This document shows positions 8,460 to 18,328 of a stretch of DNA of 64,000 bases, one piece after another. This DNA comes from Alkalitalea saponilacus. Lineage in GTDB: Bacteria > Bacteroidota > Bacteroidia > Bacteroidales > Marinilabiliaceae. The stretch is taken from positions 1-64,000 of the forward strand of contig NZ_FUYV01000017.1 of the NCBI RefSeq assembly GCF_900168165.1, written 5' to 3'. Numbering within the stretch: position 1 is the first letter of the stretch; the number at the start of each line of letters is the position of its first letter. Position numbers and translations under genes: made by a program. The notes under the pieces were generated by a model, which was given only the letters and a program-made list of their open reading frames with translations, was not told the DNA's origin and searched no databases.

Positions 8460-9950
8460 TTAGAAGCGGTAACCAATTCTAAAACGGTTGCTGCTGCTTC
8501 GTATCTTAAGAAGATCATCATCAGCAACACCAGTTAATGCCTGATGATAAACAAAGCCTAAGTGAAATTTCAACATATCAATTCCAAGTCCATACTGAAA
8601 TCCCCATTCATGGTCTTTGTAGTATGTTGAAAAATCAATGGTTTCACCTCCGTTTTTCCCATTAAAATGGTGTTGATAATAACCACCCGCAAAAGGATAC
8701 ATGCGAAAGATACCACCATGCATACTCATTAAATTATACTGTATATTTAATGGAAGCATCACAGAATGTCTGCGAAAAGAGCCTTCCGGCGATTTACTTC
8801 CATTATAATCATATAGCACTTCAGGTTGAACAACAATTTTCTGCCCCATGTGAATTCTCAGAAAAAAACCTGCACCAAATCCAAACACATCATCGGCTGT
8901 GAAAAACTCATCGGGGTATAAGTGTCGGCTTCTTCCTAACATGGCGACAGCGCCAAAATCAAAACGAACGTTTCCCGACTGAGCAAGAAAACTACCGGAA
9001 GGCTCAATGGATTCCTGAAATGAGAGAATCTTAACCAAATCTACTGTAAAGTTTTTCACCTTTGCCATCTCTTCATATTGAAGAAGATGGGCTAAATCTC
9101 CAGGTTGATGATAAGGCGAGTGTGGACCAGTATGAACATGAACAGAAGGTATTCCGGCCAAGCCAAAATACCAGGTATCTGTCCGTTCCTCAATGCGAGA
9201 ACCCTGTTTCCTGAGTATCAGGTTGTGATTTCCTGCAAGGTATCCTGCCAACTCTTCACCTCCGGCAATGGAACCTATACCTTTTAAATTTAATCCTTCA
9301 TTGCTGCGGTACATTCCAACCATATCAAGACTAAACATGGTTTTTATATCTTTGGATGCAAATCTCTCATCTTCAATAAACCAGCGTGAGCCAATCAGGC
9401 CACTCTCTTCGGCGTCAAAAGCCACGAATATAAGGCTCCTTCCATGACTTTCAGGGTTGGTGGCAAAATACCTGGCCATTTCGAGCATTAGAGACACTCC
9501 AGATGCGTTATCGTCGGCACCGGGAAAAATAACCCGCTCATCTCCTCGCATTTCATATCCTAAATGGTCGTAGTGCGCACCAATTACGATGTACTCATCC
9601 TTTAGTTTTGAATCATGACCTTTCAGAAAACCAACCACATTGGTACCGTATATATTTGCTATAACTCCACTTGTACTTCTAAACTCAAAATGGTGGAAAT
9701 AATCTTCTTTGAATGAAGTCAGCCCGATTTCAGCAAATTGATTCCGGATGTAATCCCTTGCTATATCTTTACCCCTGGTTCCCAGTCCGCGACCCTCGAG
9801 ACTATCTGCTGCCAATATGGTAACATGCGTCTCAAGTCGCTCTCGAAGCTCCTGAGAATAAAGGTTTCCTGATACAAAAATCAGGAATAGCAGTGTAATT
9901 AAAAAATGGTGCGTTCGCACCATTTTTGGGGTCAGTTTATTATTTATCAT
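8460..9950 (-). CDS. M28 zinc aminopeptidase fused to a putative outer-membrane beta-barrel
   Basis: 496 residues. After a signal peptide (about 10-32, ending NLYSQ) comes an M28 peptidase domain with zinc-site motifs GAHYDH (125-129), GADDNASG (145-151), DAEESGLIGS (179-188), SLDMVG (208-212) and HSPYH (277-281). From about 325 to the end the sequence changes to alternating beta-strand character and ends RFRIGYRF, with a terminal phenylalanine as in outer-membrane proteins. I infer an aminopeptidase tethered to or displayed at the outer membrane. The barrel part is short (about 165 residues, perhaps eight strands). It lies 48 nt after sucB on the same strand. Codon 10 is an alternative start. 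Confidence 0.82.
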   Translation of the reverse strand: MINNKLTPKMVRTHHFLITLLFLIFVSGNLYSQELRERLETHVTILAADSLEGRGLGTRGKDIARDYIRNQFAEIGLTSFKEDYFHHFEFRSTSGVIANIYGTNVVGFLKGHDSKLKDEYIVIGAHYDHLGYEMRGDERVIFPGADDNASGVSLMLEMARYFATNPESHGRSLIFVAFDAEESGLIGSRWFIEDERFASKDIKTMFSLDMVGMYRSNEGLNLKGIGSIAGGEELAGYLAGNHNLILRKQGSRIEERTDTWYFGLAGIPSVHVHTGPHSPYHQPGDLAHLLQYEEMAKVKNFTVDLVKILSFQESIEPSGSFLAQSGNVRFDFGAVAMLGRSRHLYPDEFFTADDVFGFGAGFFLRIHMGQKIVVQPEVLYDYNGSKSPEGSFRRHSVMLPLNIQYNLMSMHGGIFRMYPFAGGYYQHHFNGKNGGETIDFSTYYKDHEWGFQYGLGIDMLKFHLGFVYHQALTGVADDDLLKIRSSSNRFRIGYRF

Positions 9951-9998
9951 TGTGGTATATTAAAAGGAAATAAAAATAATCAATTTCACCCAATAAAC

Positions 9999-11261
9999 CT
10001 ACAACCCTAACAAAGCTTCCTCTGCACTTTTTCCTCCAAGCAACATAGATAACGGATTTTCAATCATTTTTTTAACATCCACCAAAAATCCCACAGAATC
10101 TTTCCCGTCAATGATGCGGTGGTCATAGCTCAACGCCACATACATCATTGGCCTGATTTCAACCTTTCCGTTTACAGCCACCGGTCGCTCAACAATGTTA
10201 TGCATTCCAATGATGGCAGATTGCGGTGGATTAATCAGCGGAGTGGAGAGCATGGAGCCAAAAACACCCCCATTGGTCAGTGTAAATGTGCCGCCGGTCA
10301 TCTCTTCCAGCGAAACTTTTCCTGTTCTGGCTTTTTCAGCTAATTCTTTCAGTGCTGACTCTATTTGTGCCAACGATAAAGAATCAACATTTCTGATTAC
10401 CGGAACCATAAGTCCTTTTGGGGATTGCACTGCCACAGAGATATCAACATAATTGGGAGTCACGATCTCCTCCTCATCAATCATACTGTTTACCATTGGG
10501 TGCATTTTTAATGCGTAAGCCGAAGCCTTTAAAAAGAATGATATCAACCCGATTTTAAAACCATACTTTTCAACAAAAGCTCCCTGGTGTTTTTTGCGTA
10601 AATCCATCAGCGCAGACATATCTACCTCGTTGAAAGTTGTGAGCATGGCCGTTTCGTTTTTAACCTGCACCAGCCGCTTGCTCAATTGTTTTCGCAATTG
10701 AGTCATTCGCTTTCGCTCTACATCGCGCGACACTTCACCTCCTGAGGATATTAATTGACCATCGGCATCCTGTAAATCAATAACTTTATCAATCTCTTTT
10801 GTTGTTAGCTTTTTTAAACCTGCCAACACATCATTCAGATTCAACCCTTCTGCCTCCATCTTTTTGCGGGCCAAAGGTGTTAACTTTACGTCTGAATCTG
10901 GTTGCGATTCATTCGTCGAAACAGTTTGTCCGGACTCGTCGGCTACCGGAGCTTTCTCCTTTTCTTCGGCTTTCAGATTTTCCTCAGCTTCATCTTCATC
11001 GCCATTTATTTCTTCAGGAACTTCAACAGAGGTGTCGATTTTGCAAACAACGGAATTTACCTTTACCACATCGCCTTCGGATGCTAAAAGTTCAATTTTT
11101 CCGGATTCAGGAGCGGTTAACGACAAGGTGGCTTTGTCAGACTCTATCTCTGCCAAATCCTGATTCTTCCGCACTAAATCTCCGTCGGACACCAGCCAGG
11201 ATGATAGTTCAACTTCAGATATTGATTCGCCGGGTGTTGGAACTTTTACTTCTGTTATCAT
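9999..11261 (-). CDS. sucB: 2-oxoglutarate dehydrogenase E2 (dihydrolipoyl succinyltransferase)
   Basis: 420 residues. N-terminal lipoyl domain (about 1-76) with lipoylated K43 in [10 protein letters not shown]; an acidic/proline-rich hinge (about 85-125); a peripheral subunit-binding domain (about 127-165, [14 protein letters not shown]); and a catalytic acyltransferase domain (about 190-420) with [12 protein letters not shown]381 and D385. It transfers succinyl groups from E1-bound intermediates to CoA in the TCA cycle. The lipoyl and catalytic motifs fit SucB rather than pyruvate E2, and the E1 gene sucA lies directly upstream on the same strand, 212 nt away, across a repeat-rich spacer. 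The E3 subunit is not in the window. Confidence 0.94.
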   Translation of the reverse strand: MITEVKVPTPGESISEVELSSWLVSDGDLVRKNQDLAEIESDKATLSLTAPESGKIELLASEGDVVKVNSVVCKIDTSVEVPEEINGDEDEAEENLKAEEKEKAPVADESGQTVSTNESQPDSDVKLTPLARKKMEAEGLNLNDVLAGLKKLTTKEIDKVIDLQDADGQLISSGGEVSRDVERKRMTQLRKQLSKRLVQVKNETAMLTTFNEVDMSALMDLRKKHQGAFVEKYGFKIGLISFFLKASAYALKMHPMVNSMIDEEEIVTPNYVDISVAVQSPKGLMVPVIRNVDSLSLAQIESALKELAEKARTGKVSLEEMTGGTFTLTNGGVFGSMLSTPLINPPQSAIIGMHNIVERPVAVNGKVEIRPMMYVALSYDHRIIDGKDSVGFLVDVKKMIENPLSMLLGGKSAEEALLGL

Positions 11262-11266
11262 ATTCA

Positions 11267-11460
11267 GTGTTCAGTTAGCAGTGTTCAGTTAGCAGTGTTC
11301 AGTTAGCAGTGTTCAGTGTTTTTAGTTGATGGTTCATAGTTCATAGTTCAGTGTTTTTGGTTCATAGTTCATGGTTTTGGGTTCTTTAACTCCCAACTAT
11401 CAACTCCATCAACTATCAACTCCCAACTATCAACTTTAAACTTTAAACTTTCACTGGTCA
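11267..11460. repeat. Simple-sequence repeats between sucA and sucB
   Basis: Three exact 14-bp units GTGTTCAGTTAGCA (11267-11308) plus a partial fourth are followed by TTCATAG-type direct repeats (about 11332-11375) and CAACTATCAACTC-type repeats (about 11395-11440). TAGTTGATGG near 11323 is the inverse of CCATCAACTA near 11407, so the two halves can also pair. Such word-repeat spacers are common between Bacteroidota genes; here one sits inside an operon-like pair. Confidence 0.75.
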
Positions 11461-11473
11461 TTGATATATTCCG

Positions 11474-14293
11474 TTATATTGAAAATTTATCTGATTCAGC
11501 AAAATAGTAATGTGCTTTGAGAATTTCCTCGCGAGGTTTTCCTTCAAGGCAATTCAAATTACAATATGGCAATTTTAATTCACAATGACACTTTTTGAAA
11601 ACCTTTCCAATGATTTCATTCTGACCAACCAGATGCAGACCTGCAAGACCTGTTGCCGGACTGGCACTGGCAATGCGTGCCACAGGAACAATATTTTTAC
11701 CGGGCAACATACTGCGAATATAATTCCATGCTCCCATGTTTTCAGGCTCTTCCTGCACCCATAAGGTTAAAACGACATTCGAGTATTTTGCAAACAAGGC
11801 TTCTACGGCCTCTTTCGGAAATGGATGAAGTTGTTCAATCCTTATCAATGCCACGTTGGTGGCATTGAGTTCTTCCTTTCGTGCCAGTAAGTCGTAGTAA
11901 ATTTTTCCGGTACATAAAACAAGTCTCGTAACATTTTTTTCATCCACATTAGAGTCATCAATGACCTCCTGAAAACGACCATCCTGCATATCTTCCAAAG
12001 AGGAGACACATTTTGGATGTCGCAACAGGCTTTTGGGTGTAAACACCACCATCGGAACCCTGAAATCCCTTTTAATATGCCGCCTAAGCGCATGAAACAG
12101 GTTAGCCGGGGTGGTAAAGTTCATGACTTGCATATTATTGCGGGCTGAAAGTGACAGAAATCGCTCCATTCGTGCACTTGAATGTTCAGGCCCTTGTCCT
12201 TCGTAAGCGTGGGGCAGATATAATACAAGACCATTCATCAACCCCCATTTTTCCTCTGCAGAACTGATGTATTGGTCGACCACCACTTGCGCGGTATTGG
12301 TAAAATCGCCAAATTGAGCCTCCCAAATGGTAAGGCCTTTTGGAACCCCAAGAGCATAGCCATACTCGAATCCCAAAACCCCGTACTCGGATAGGGAAGA
12401 GTTATAAACATTAAAGGATAATGGATTTTCATCCAGATGTTTAAGCGGGATGTATCGTTCATTCATATCCTCAACCGTAAAACCGGCATGCCGATGGGCA
12501 AAAGTTCCTCTTTCTGAGTCCTGTCCGCTCAAACGGACAGGGTGACCTTCAGCAACCAAAGTGGCATAACCCATCATCTCCGCCATGGCCCAATCCATTT
12601 TATTGGCCTGCATCATCTTTTTTCGGTCGGCCAGAATTTTATGAACCTTATTAAAAAATGGCTTGTCTTCCGGCAAGTGATTTAATTTATCACATAACTC
12701 TTTCATTTTAGATATCGGTACGCCTGTTTTCATCTCCCCATTAAAATCCTCTCTTTTGGGGTATCGGAAATTATTCCATAAATCAGGCATAAACCGTGCA
12801 ATGGACATCTTTTTTATTTCGGTAGAAGCATCAAACTCCTGCTCGAGATGATTCTCAAAATCAATGACCATTTGTTTCATCTCCTGACGTCCCAAAACGC
12901 CTGTTACTTCGAGATGTTTTGCGTAAATATCCCGTGGATTGTGGTGATTGGCTATGGCTTTATACAACGTAGGTTGTGTAAAGCGTGGCTCGTCGCCTTC
13001 GTTGTGACCATATTTGCGATAGGATAAAATATCAATAAAAATATCGACATTAAACCTGTGACGAAATTCCATGGCCAGTTCAAATACGTAAGCTACCGCT
13101 TCCGCATCATCACCATTAACATGGAATACAGGACTGTTGATGACCTTGCCAACATCGGTACAATAAGTACTGGAGCGTGCTTCAAGATAGTTGGTTGTAA
13201 AACCAACCTGATTATTTACCACAACGTGAATGGTTCCCCCGGTTCGATAACCCGGTAGTTTTGACATCTGTACCACTTCATAAACCACTCCTTGTCCGGC
13301 AATGGCAGCATCGCCATGAATAACAACCGGCACAACTTTGTCAAAATCCTGATTGTAGGCATGGTCAATTCGGGCTCGGGCTAAACCAACGGTGACCGGA
13401 GTGACCGCTTCCAAATGCGATGGATTGGGCAGAAGACAAAGGCGTACCTTCTCACCATTGTCCAAATCCATATAATTATCGTAACCAAGATGGTATTTTA
13501 CATCACCAAGAGACACGTTATCGTCGTATTCATCGGCCACAAATTCCTTGAAAACCTTGCGATAGGGCTTCCCGAGAATATTGGTAAGCACATTCAGTCT
13601 GCCACGGTGCGCCATCCCAACCATAAACTCCTTAACACCCATTGAGGCACCTTTTTTGATAAGTGCCTTGAGTCCGGGAATAAGTCCTTCAGACCCTTCG
13701 AGGGAAAAGCGCTTCTGACCCACGAACTTTTTGTGAACAAAAGCCTCAAAACCAACGGCATGATTGAGGTGTTTAAAAATGGATTTCTTTTTTTCGAGGG
13801 AGTATTCGGGCAGATTGCGCACAGACTCCATTCTCTCCCGGAGCCAATTCACCATTTCCGGATGCCGAACGTAGAGATACTCCACACCCACCGACTGACA
13901 ATAGGTTTCCTGCAAGTGTTTTATAATCTCCCGCAAAGGTGCTGCACCAATTCCAATTTGGTTGCCGGCCTCAAATACAGTATCCAAATCTTCCTCTTCC
14001 AAGCCAAAGCTCTCTATATCAAGGGTTGGAAAATACTTGCGCCGTGCACGAACCGGGTTTGTTTTAGTAAAAAAATGACCTCGCTGACGATAGCCGTGAA
14101 TCAGATTTATCACGTTGAATTCTTTGCTAATTATCTTTCCGGGAACTGCCTGAAAATGTTTCAGGGCAAAATCAAACCCTTTAAAGAATTTGGCAAAACT
14201 CTCATCTACTGAGTCGGGGTTTTGCTTATACTGTTCGTATAATGCTTCGATGGACTGTATGTCACTGTTTCCTATAAACGAAAAATCATCCAT
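11474..14293 (-). CDS. sucA: 2-oxoglutarate dehydrogenase E1 component
   Basis: 939 residues from the ATG at 14293, which gives the usual family start MDDFSFIGNSDIQSIEALYEQYK; a 24-codon upstream extension to 14365 is open but unconserved. The N-terminal helical segment, the thiamine-diphosphate domain (GMAHRGRLNVLTNILGK; HGDAAIAGQGVVYE), the pyrimidine-binding domain (GHPVRLSGQDSERGTF; EAQFGDF) and the C-terminal domain are all present at normal length. It decarboxylates 2-oxoglutarate and passes the succinyl group to the SucB lipoyl arm. It is upstream of sucB on the same strand and divergent from the AddB-like gene. Confidence 0.95.
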   Translation of the reverse strand: MDDFSFIGNSDIQSIEALYEQYKQNPDSVDESFAKFFKGFDFALKHFQAVPGKIISKEFNVINLIHGYRQRGHFFTKTNPVRARRKYFPTLDIESFGLEEEDLDTVFEAGNQIGIGAAPLREIIKHLQETYCQSVGVEYLYVRHPEMVNWLRERMESVRNLPEYSLEKKKSIFKHLNHAVGFEAFVHKKFVGQKRFSLEGSEGLIPGLKALIKKGASMGVKEFMVGMAHRGRLNVLTNILGKPYRKVFKEFVADEYDDNVSLGDVKYHLGYDNYMDLDNGEKVRLCLLPNPSHLEAVTPVTVGLARARIDHAYNQDFDKVVPVVIHGDAAIAGQGVVYEVVQMSKLPGYRTGGTIHVVVNNQVGFTTNYLEARSSTYCTDVGKVINSPVFHVNGDDAEAVAYVFELAMEFRHRFNVDIFIDILSYRKYGHNEGDEPRFTQPTLYKAIANHHNPRDIYAKHLEVTGVLGRQEMKQMVIDFENHLEQEFDASTEIKKMSIARFMPDLWNNFRYPKREDFNGEMKTGVPISKMKELCDKLNHLPEDKPFFNKVHKILADRKKMMQANKMDWAMAEMMGYATLVAEGHPVRLSGQDSERGTFAHRHAGFTVEDMNERYIPLKHLDENPLSFNVYNSSLSEYGVLGFEYGYALGVPKGLTIWEAQFGDFTNTAQVVVDQYISSAEEKWGLMNGLVLYLPHAYEGQGPEHSSARMERFLSLSARNNMQVMNFTTPANLFHALRRHIKRDFRVPMVVFTPKSLLRHPKCVSSLEDMQDGRFQEVIDDSNVDEKNVTRLVLCTGKIYYDLLARKEELNATNVALIRIEQLHPFPKEAVEALFAKYSNVVLTLWVQEEPENMGAWNYIRSMLPGKNIVPVARIASASPATGLAGLHLVGQNEIIGKVFKKCHCELKLPYCNLNCLEGKPREEILKAHYYFAESDKFSI

Positions 14294-14394
14294 AATTAAC
14301 TCTATGTCTCTATTAAGAAAGGAATTCACACCTATTTTCAACCGGTAAAACGAAGGTTTTACCATTTCGAAAATCTATGACTCCCTTCGTAGAA

Positions 14395-14428
14395 TTGGCA
14401 AAATATTTAAAGGACAATTGTATATTTG
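14395..14428 (+). promoter_or_regulatory. Promoter of the AddB-like gene
   Basis: TTGG at 14395-14398 and TATATTTG at 14421-14428 are 22 nt apart, matching the Bacteroidota -33/-7 pattern. The -7 box ends 17 nt before the ATG at 14446, which supports that start over the one 69 nt upstream. Confidence 0.6.
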
Positions 14429-14445
14429 TAAAAATAGTAAATAAT

Positions 14446-17304
14446 ATGCAAACTTTCCTTGAGCAGTTAGCACACCATCATACCAGTAAACATTTAACAG
14501 AAATAAACGATTTTTGTTTTGTTTTCCCCAGTCGACGAGCAGGGCTTTTTTTTAGTCGTTATCTGTCGCAACAAATATCGCGTCCGGTATGGGCACCCAA
14601 AATCCTGACCATTAATGAATTCTTCTCAGAAATAGACCCTACGCCGGTGGCCGATTCCATCACGCTGCTCTTCAAACTCCATCTATCCTACCAAAAAGTA
14701 ATGGAAACCGACATTTCCATTGATGAATTCATCCCGATAGGCGAAATGTTGTTGGGTGATTTTAATGATATTGATAAGTACCTCGCCAAACCTGCGCAAC
14801 TGTTCTCAAATTTGGCGGCCATTAAAGCTTTGGACGATGATTTCTCACATCTGTCACCAGAGCAGATATTAGCCATTCAAAGCTTTTGGAGCAGTTTTAA
14901 CCCTGAAAAGATATCGGAACAACAAGCCTATTTCCTTGCTCAGTGGGAAAAAATGTACGATTTGTATAACTGTTTCAGAGACGATTTGAAATCAGGAAAC
15001 GAAGCCTACGAAGGGATGGTTTTCCGCTCGGTAGCGGAAAACGCCGTTAAAGAGAAATCAATCTCCATTCCATATAAAAAAGTGGTATTTGCAGGTTTTA
15101 ACGCACTCAACGAGTGCGAAAAAGAGGTTTTCCACATTCTTCAAAACCAGAAAAAGGCACAGTTTTATTGGGATTACCCGGAATGGATTTTTCACAACAC
15201 AAACGATAAATATGCTGTTCAACACGAAGCAGCACGCTTTCTGCAAAGTAATTTACTGAACTACCCCTCTCCAGACGACTGGCAACCGCCATTTTCAGAG
15301 AAAATGGCAGATATAACCATTGCATCGGCCACTAATGAACTGGAGCAAACCCGCCTTGCCAATTATTACCTTAAAAGCATGGCCGAAAACCGTCCCGACC
15401 CGGAAAAAACGGCACTGGTTCTGGCCGACGAACAACAACTTTTGCCGGTTTTACATGCCATTCCCGAAGAGTTTTCAGCCATTAACATTACCATTGGCTA
15501 TTCATTAAAAAACACCCCTGCCTATGCTCTGGTGGAAAACCTTTTGGCCATGCAAAAAACCACCAGAAAAACCAAAGAAGGCAAAACATGGTTCTACCAT
15601 CGCGATGTACTGGCTCTTTTGCGACATCAGTATATGCACATTATTACCGATGGAAAAAATCTTGAATTGATAAATAAGCTGATTAAAGCAAACCAGTTGT
15701 TCATCGTAGATGAACAACTGAATGTGGATTCAGTAATATCGTCCATTTTCAAAAAAACAGACACAACTGAGGAATTGACCAAATATCTCAACGATATTCT
15801 TGTAAAAATTTATAAAGACCTGGAGAAAGGCAGCAACAATCAGGTTGAGATGGAGTTCATTTATCATCTCTATACAGTGATTAAAAAGTTATCGGATATA
15901 TTGGCAGCACTTCCTCAAAAACCGGCTCCGGAAACATGGCAATCGTTGTTCAAAAAAATTGCTTCACAGGAGATGGTTCCATTTAAAGGTGAACCTTTGC
16001 AGGGGCTTCAGGTGATGGGAATCTTGGAAACCAGAGCCATTGACTTTGAAAATCTCGTCATTATTGGGCTCAACGAAGGGGTTTTCCCAAAAACCTCGCC
16101 GCCAAACACATCCATTCCTTTTAATTTGAGAAAGGGCCATGGCTTGCCAACCATTGAAAATCAAGATTCTATCTTTGCTTACTATTTTTACCGGCTGATT
16201 CATCGCGCCAAAAACATTAAACTGATACACACCACCACCCGTTCGGTTACCGAGGAGGGGGAAATGAGCCGTTTTTTGCAACAGCTCTATTACGAATACG
16301 GTGGAAGTGTTACCATGGAATCAATTCATCAGAAAGTAACAGTTCCGGTTCATCCGGTAATTACTGCATCAAAAACCGAGGATGTGATGGAGATACTGCA
16401 TCAATGGACTGAATCGGGAAAAGAGGCATTATCTCCAAGTGCATTAAGTTCATACCTGGAGTGTCCGTTGCGCTTTTATTACAGATACGTGGCAAAGATA
16501 AAGGAGCCGGATGACATCAGCGAAGACCTTGACCCGAGGGTTTTTGGGAATCTGTTCCACCAAATGGTGGAACATCTTTACAAACCCTTTGTGGGAAAAG
16601 AGGTAACCGCCGATATGATTAAAGAACTTCGTTCAAATAAGGGGTTTATTCGGGATACGATGGACTCCATCTTTGTGCAGAACATTCCTTTTATCAGGCA
16701 AAAGTCCAATATCTTTACCGACTTGCAGGGAAAAAACAGCCTTATTTATGAAATTCTTTATAAATATATCATTCGTTTTCTGGAGTGTGAGCAACAAGAT
16801 GCGCCGTTTCAATTGCTGGCACTGGAAGAGCGTGTTTTCGGAAAGCTAAAAATCAGCGACCAACTAACCATTAATATTGGTGGTACCATTGACCGGACAG
16901 ATGAAAAAGACGGAACACTTCGAATCACCGATTACAAAACGGGAAAAGCCGGCAAAACCATACAGAGTATTGACAAACTGTTTGATGAAAATCACCATTC
17001 AGATAATAAAGCCATATTCCAGACCTTGCTCTACTCTCTGATAAAATCTCAAACCATTGGCCATCAACGAATCGTTCCCGGAGTTATTTCCGTTAAAGAT
17101 TTATATAAAGAATACGATAATCAACTGTATCTTAAAAACAGACAAAACAAAGAAGTAATCACTTTGGAGCTGGTTAAAGATGAATATATTGAACACTTAA
17201 ACACCATCCTTGCAGAACTTTTTAACCCGGCTATCCCTTTCAGACAAACATCCAATGAAAAGAGTTGTGCTTATTGTACCTTTAAGGAGAATTGCAGTAA
17301 ATAG
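14446..17304 (+). CDS. AddB/RecB-like PD-(D/E)XK nuclease
   Basis: 952 residues from the ATG at 14446 (MQTFLEQLAHHHTSKH). The N-terminal two thirds are helicase-like but degenerate; FVFPSRRAGLFF stands where a Walker A motif would be. The C-terminal nuclease domain has the SPSALSSYLECPLRFYYRYV motif, then GGTIDRTD and RITDYKTGK, the D and K of the PD-(D/E)XK site. A cysteine in LECPLRF plus three in SCAYCTFKENCSK fit the four-cysteine Fe-S staple of AddB-type nucleases. It probably forms a DNA end-resection complex with an AddA-like helicase encoded elsewhere. An upstream ATG at 14377 lies before the promoter and is not used. Confidence 0.85.
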   Translation: MQTFLEQLAHHHTSKHLTEINDFCFVFPSRRAGLFFSRYLSQQISRPVWAPKILTINEFFSEIDPTPVADSITLLFKLHLSYQKVMETDISIDEFIPIGEMLLGDFNDIDKYLAKPAQLFSNLAAIKALDDDFSHLSPEQILAIQSFWSSFNPEKISEQQAYFLAQWEKMYDLYNCFRDDLKSGNEAYEGMVFRSVAENAVKEKSISIPYKKVVFAGFNALNECEKEVFHILQNQKKAQFYWDYPEWIFHNTNDKYAVQHEAARFLQSNLLNYPSPDDWQPPFSEKMADITIASATNELEQTRLANYYLKSMAENRPDPEKTALVLADEQQLLPVLHAIPEEFSAINITIGYSLKNTPAYALVENLLAMQKTTRKTKEGKTWFYHRDVLALLRHQYMHIITDGKNLELINKLIKANQLFIVDEQLNVDSVISSIFKKTDTTEELTKYLNDILVKIYKDLEKGSNNQVEMEFIYHLYTVIKKLSDILAALPQKPAPETWQSLFKKIASQEMVPFKGEPLQGLQVMGILETRAIDFENLVIIGLNEGVFPKTSPPNTSIPFNLRKGHGLPTIENQDSIFAYYFYRLIHRAKNIKLIHTTTRSVTEEGEMSRFLQQLYYEYGGSVTMESIHQKVTVPVHPVITASKTEDVMEILHQWTESGKEALSPSALSSYLECPLRFYYRYVAKIKEPDDISEDLDPRVFGNLFHQMVEHLYKPFVGKEVTADMIKELRSNKGFIRDTMDSIFVQNIPFIRQKSNIFTDLQGKNSLIYEILYKYIIRFLECEQQDAPFQLLALEERVFGKLKISDQLTINIGGTIDRTDEKDGTLRITDYKTGKAGKTIQSIDKLFDENHHSDNKAIFQTLLYSLIKSQTIGHQRIVPGVISVKDLYKEYDNQLYLKNRQNKEVITLELVKDEYIEHLNTILAELFNPAIPFRQTSNEKSCAYCTFKENCSK

Positions 17305-17370
17305 TGTCACTAAGAAAACAACATTTTTTTCAGTCTTTTTTAAGAAAGCGTCAAAGACAAGGCTTTCGAA

Positions 17371-17419
17371 GGTTTTGAAATCAAGGAGTTTACTTTTCGT
17401 AAATGACTGTTTCAAAACC
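17371..17419. other. Inverted repeat between convergent genes
   Basis: GGTTTTGAAA (17371-17380) and TTTCAAAACC (17410-17419) are perfect 10-bp arms with a 29-nt loop in the 159-nt space between the AddB-like gene and trmD, which converge. It may help end transcription, but there is no U-run directly after either arm. Confidence 0.35.
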
Positions 17420-17463
17420 GAGAATAACGCAGTATTTGGCGTTTTCTTATAAAGACTAAATAA

Positions 17464-18144
17464 TTACTTCTCGTCCAACAAATCAGGCCTGAGTTTTTTG
17501 GTTCTTTGCCAGGCTTGTTCTTCGCGCCATTGGTCAATTTTTGCCTGATGACCCGACAACAACACATCCGGCACTTTCCAGCCGCGAAAGTCGGCCGGTC
17601 GGGTATAAACCGGCGGGGCTAAAAGGTTATCCTGAAAAGAATCTGTCAATGCGGAAGTTTCATCAGAAATAACACCGGGAATTAAACGAACAACAGCGTC
17701 AACAACCACGGCAGCCGCCAACTCCCCTCCGGTAAGAACAAAATCGCCAATGGAAATTTCGCGTGTGACATAATAGTCCCTAACACGTTGGTCAACCCCT
17801 TTATAGTGTCCACAAAGAACAATGATATTATTCAACAAGGAAACCTGATTGGCGATGGTTTGAGAAAAACGGTCTCCATCGGGAGTCATATAAATGATTT
17901 CATCATAACTTCTTTCGCTCTTTAATTTATCCAATAAAAGAGCGATGGGTTCAATCTGCATTACCATGCCTGCTCCCCCTCCAAAAGCATAGTCATCCAC
18001 TTTTTTATGCTTATCTTGAGAATAGTCTCTAATATCGTGAAAAACAATTTCAACAAATCCGTTTTCCTGAGAACGCCGCAAAATAGATTCGTTAAACGGA
18101 CCTTCAAACATTTCGGGAAAAAGTGTGAGAATATCTATGCGCAT
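17464..18144 (-). CDS. trmD: tRNA (guanine-37-N1)-methyltransferase
   Basis: 226 residues, normal for TrmD. Conserved blocks of the SPOUT trefoil-knot enzyme are clear: [13 protein letters not shown] at the start, [58 protein letters not shown] and [13 protein letters not shown] near the end. It methylates G37 next to the anticodon using S-adenosylmethionine and prevents +1 frameshifting; it is normally essential. It stands alone here rather than in the rpsP-rimM-trmD-rplS operon of other phyla, and is divergent from the DUF349 gene. Confidence 0.95.
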   Translation of the reverse strand: MRIDILTLFPEMFEGPFNESILRRSQENGFVEIVFHDIRDYSQDKHKKVDDYAFGGGAGMVMQIEPIALLLDKLKSERSYDEIIYMTPDGDRFSQTIANQVSLLNNIIVLCGHYKGVDQRVRDYYVTREISIGDFVLTGGELAAAVVVDAVVRLIPGVISDETSALTDSFQDNLLAPPVYTRPADFRGWKVPDVLLSGHQAKIDQWREEQAWQRTKKLRPDLLDEK

Positions 18145-18236
18145 AGTATCTTAATTATAGAACACAAAGATAACAAATAGATGTTTAAAGGAGCCTTTTG
18201 GCATGATAAGTTAAAATAAGGAAATGGCAAAAAAAC

Positions 18237-18267
18237 TTTGACCATTCCATGATATGTGATATATTCG
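18237..18267 (+). promoter_or_regulatory. Promoter of the DUF349 gene
   Basis: TTTG at 18237-18240, exactly 19 nt, then TATATTCG at 18260-18267: a -33/-7 pair with one mismatch to TAnnTTTG. The start codon is 61 nt downstream. Confidence 0.5.
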
Positions 18268-18285
18268 TACTTTATAATTAATAAG

Positions 18286-18307
18286 ATAAACTCCATCAGG
18301 AGTTTAT
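18286..18307 (+). promoter_or_regulatory. Small hairpin in the DUF349 gene leader
   Basis: ATAAACTCC (18286-18294) and GGAGTTTAT (18299-18307) form a 9-bp stem with an ATCA tetraloop, 21 nt before the start codon. The GGAG in the right arm could be an RBS-like sequence hidden in the stem, which would allow translational control; this is inference. Confidence 0.4.
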
Positions 18308-18328
18308 ATGTAGGATCCCCAAACACCC

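Noticed and set aside
10799-11278. 159-codon frame and others opposite sucB
   Set aside because: They are shadows of the Ala/Glu-rich hinge of SucB; composition is Leu/Arg/Ser-rich without family features.
13733-14212. 159-codon frame opposite the sucA 5' part
   Set aside because: SucA is fully conserved over the same stretch.
14294-14365. 24-codon N-terminal extension of SucA
   Set aside because: The family begins at MDDFSFIGN; the extension has no conserved residues.
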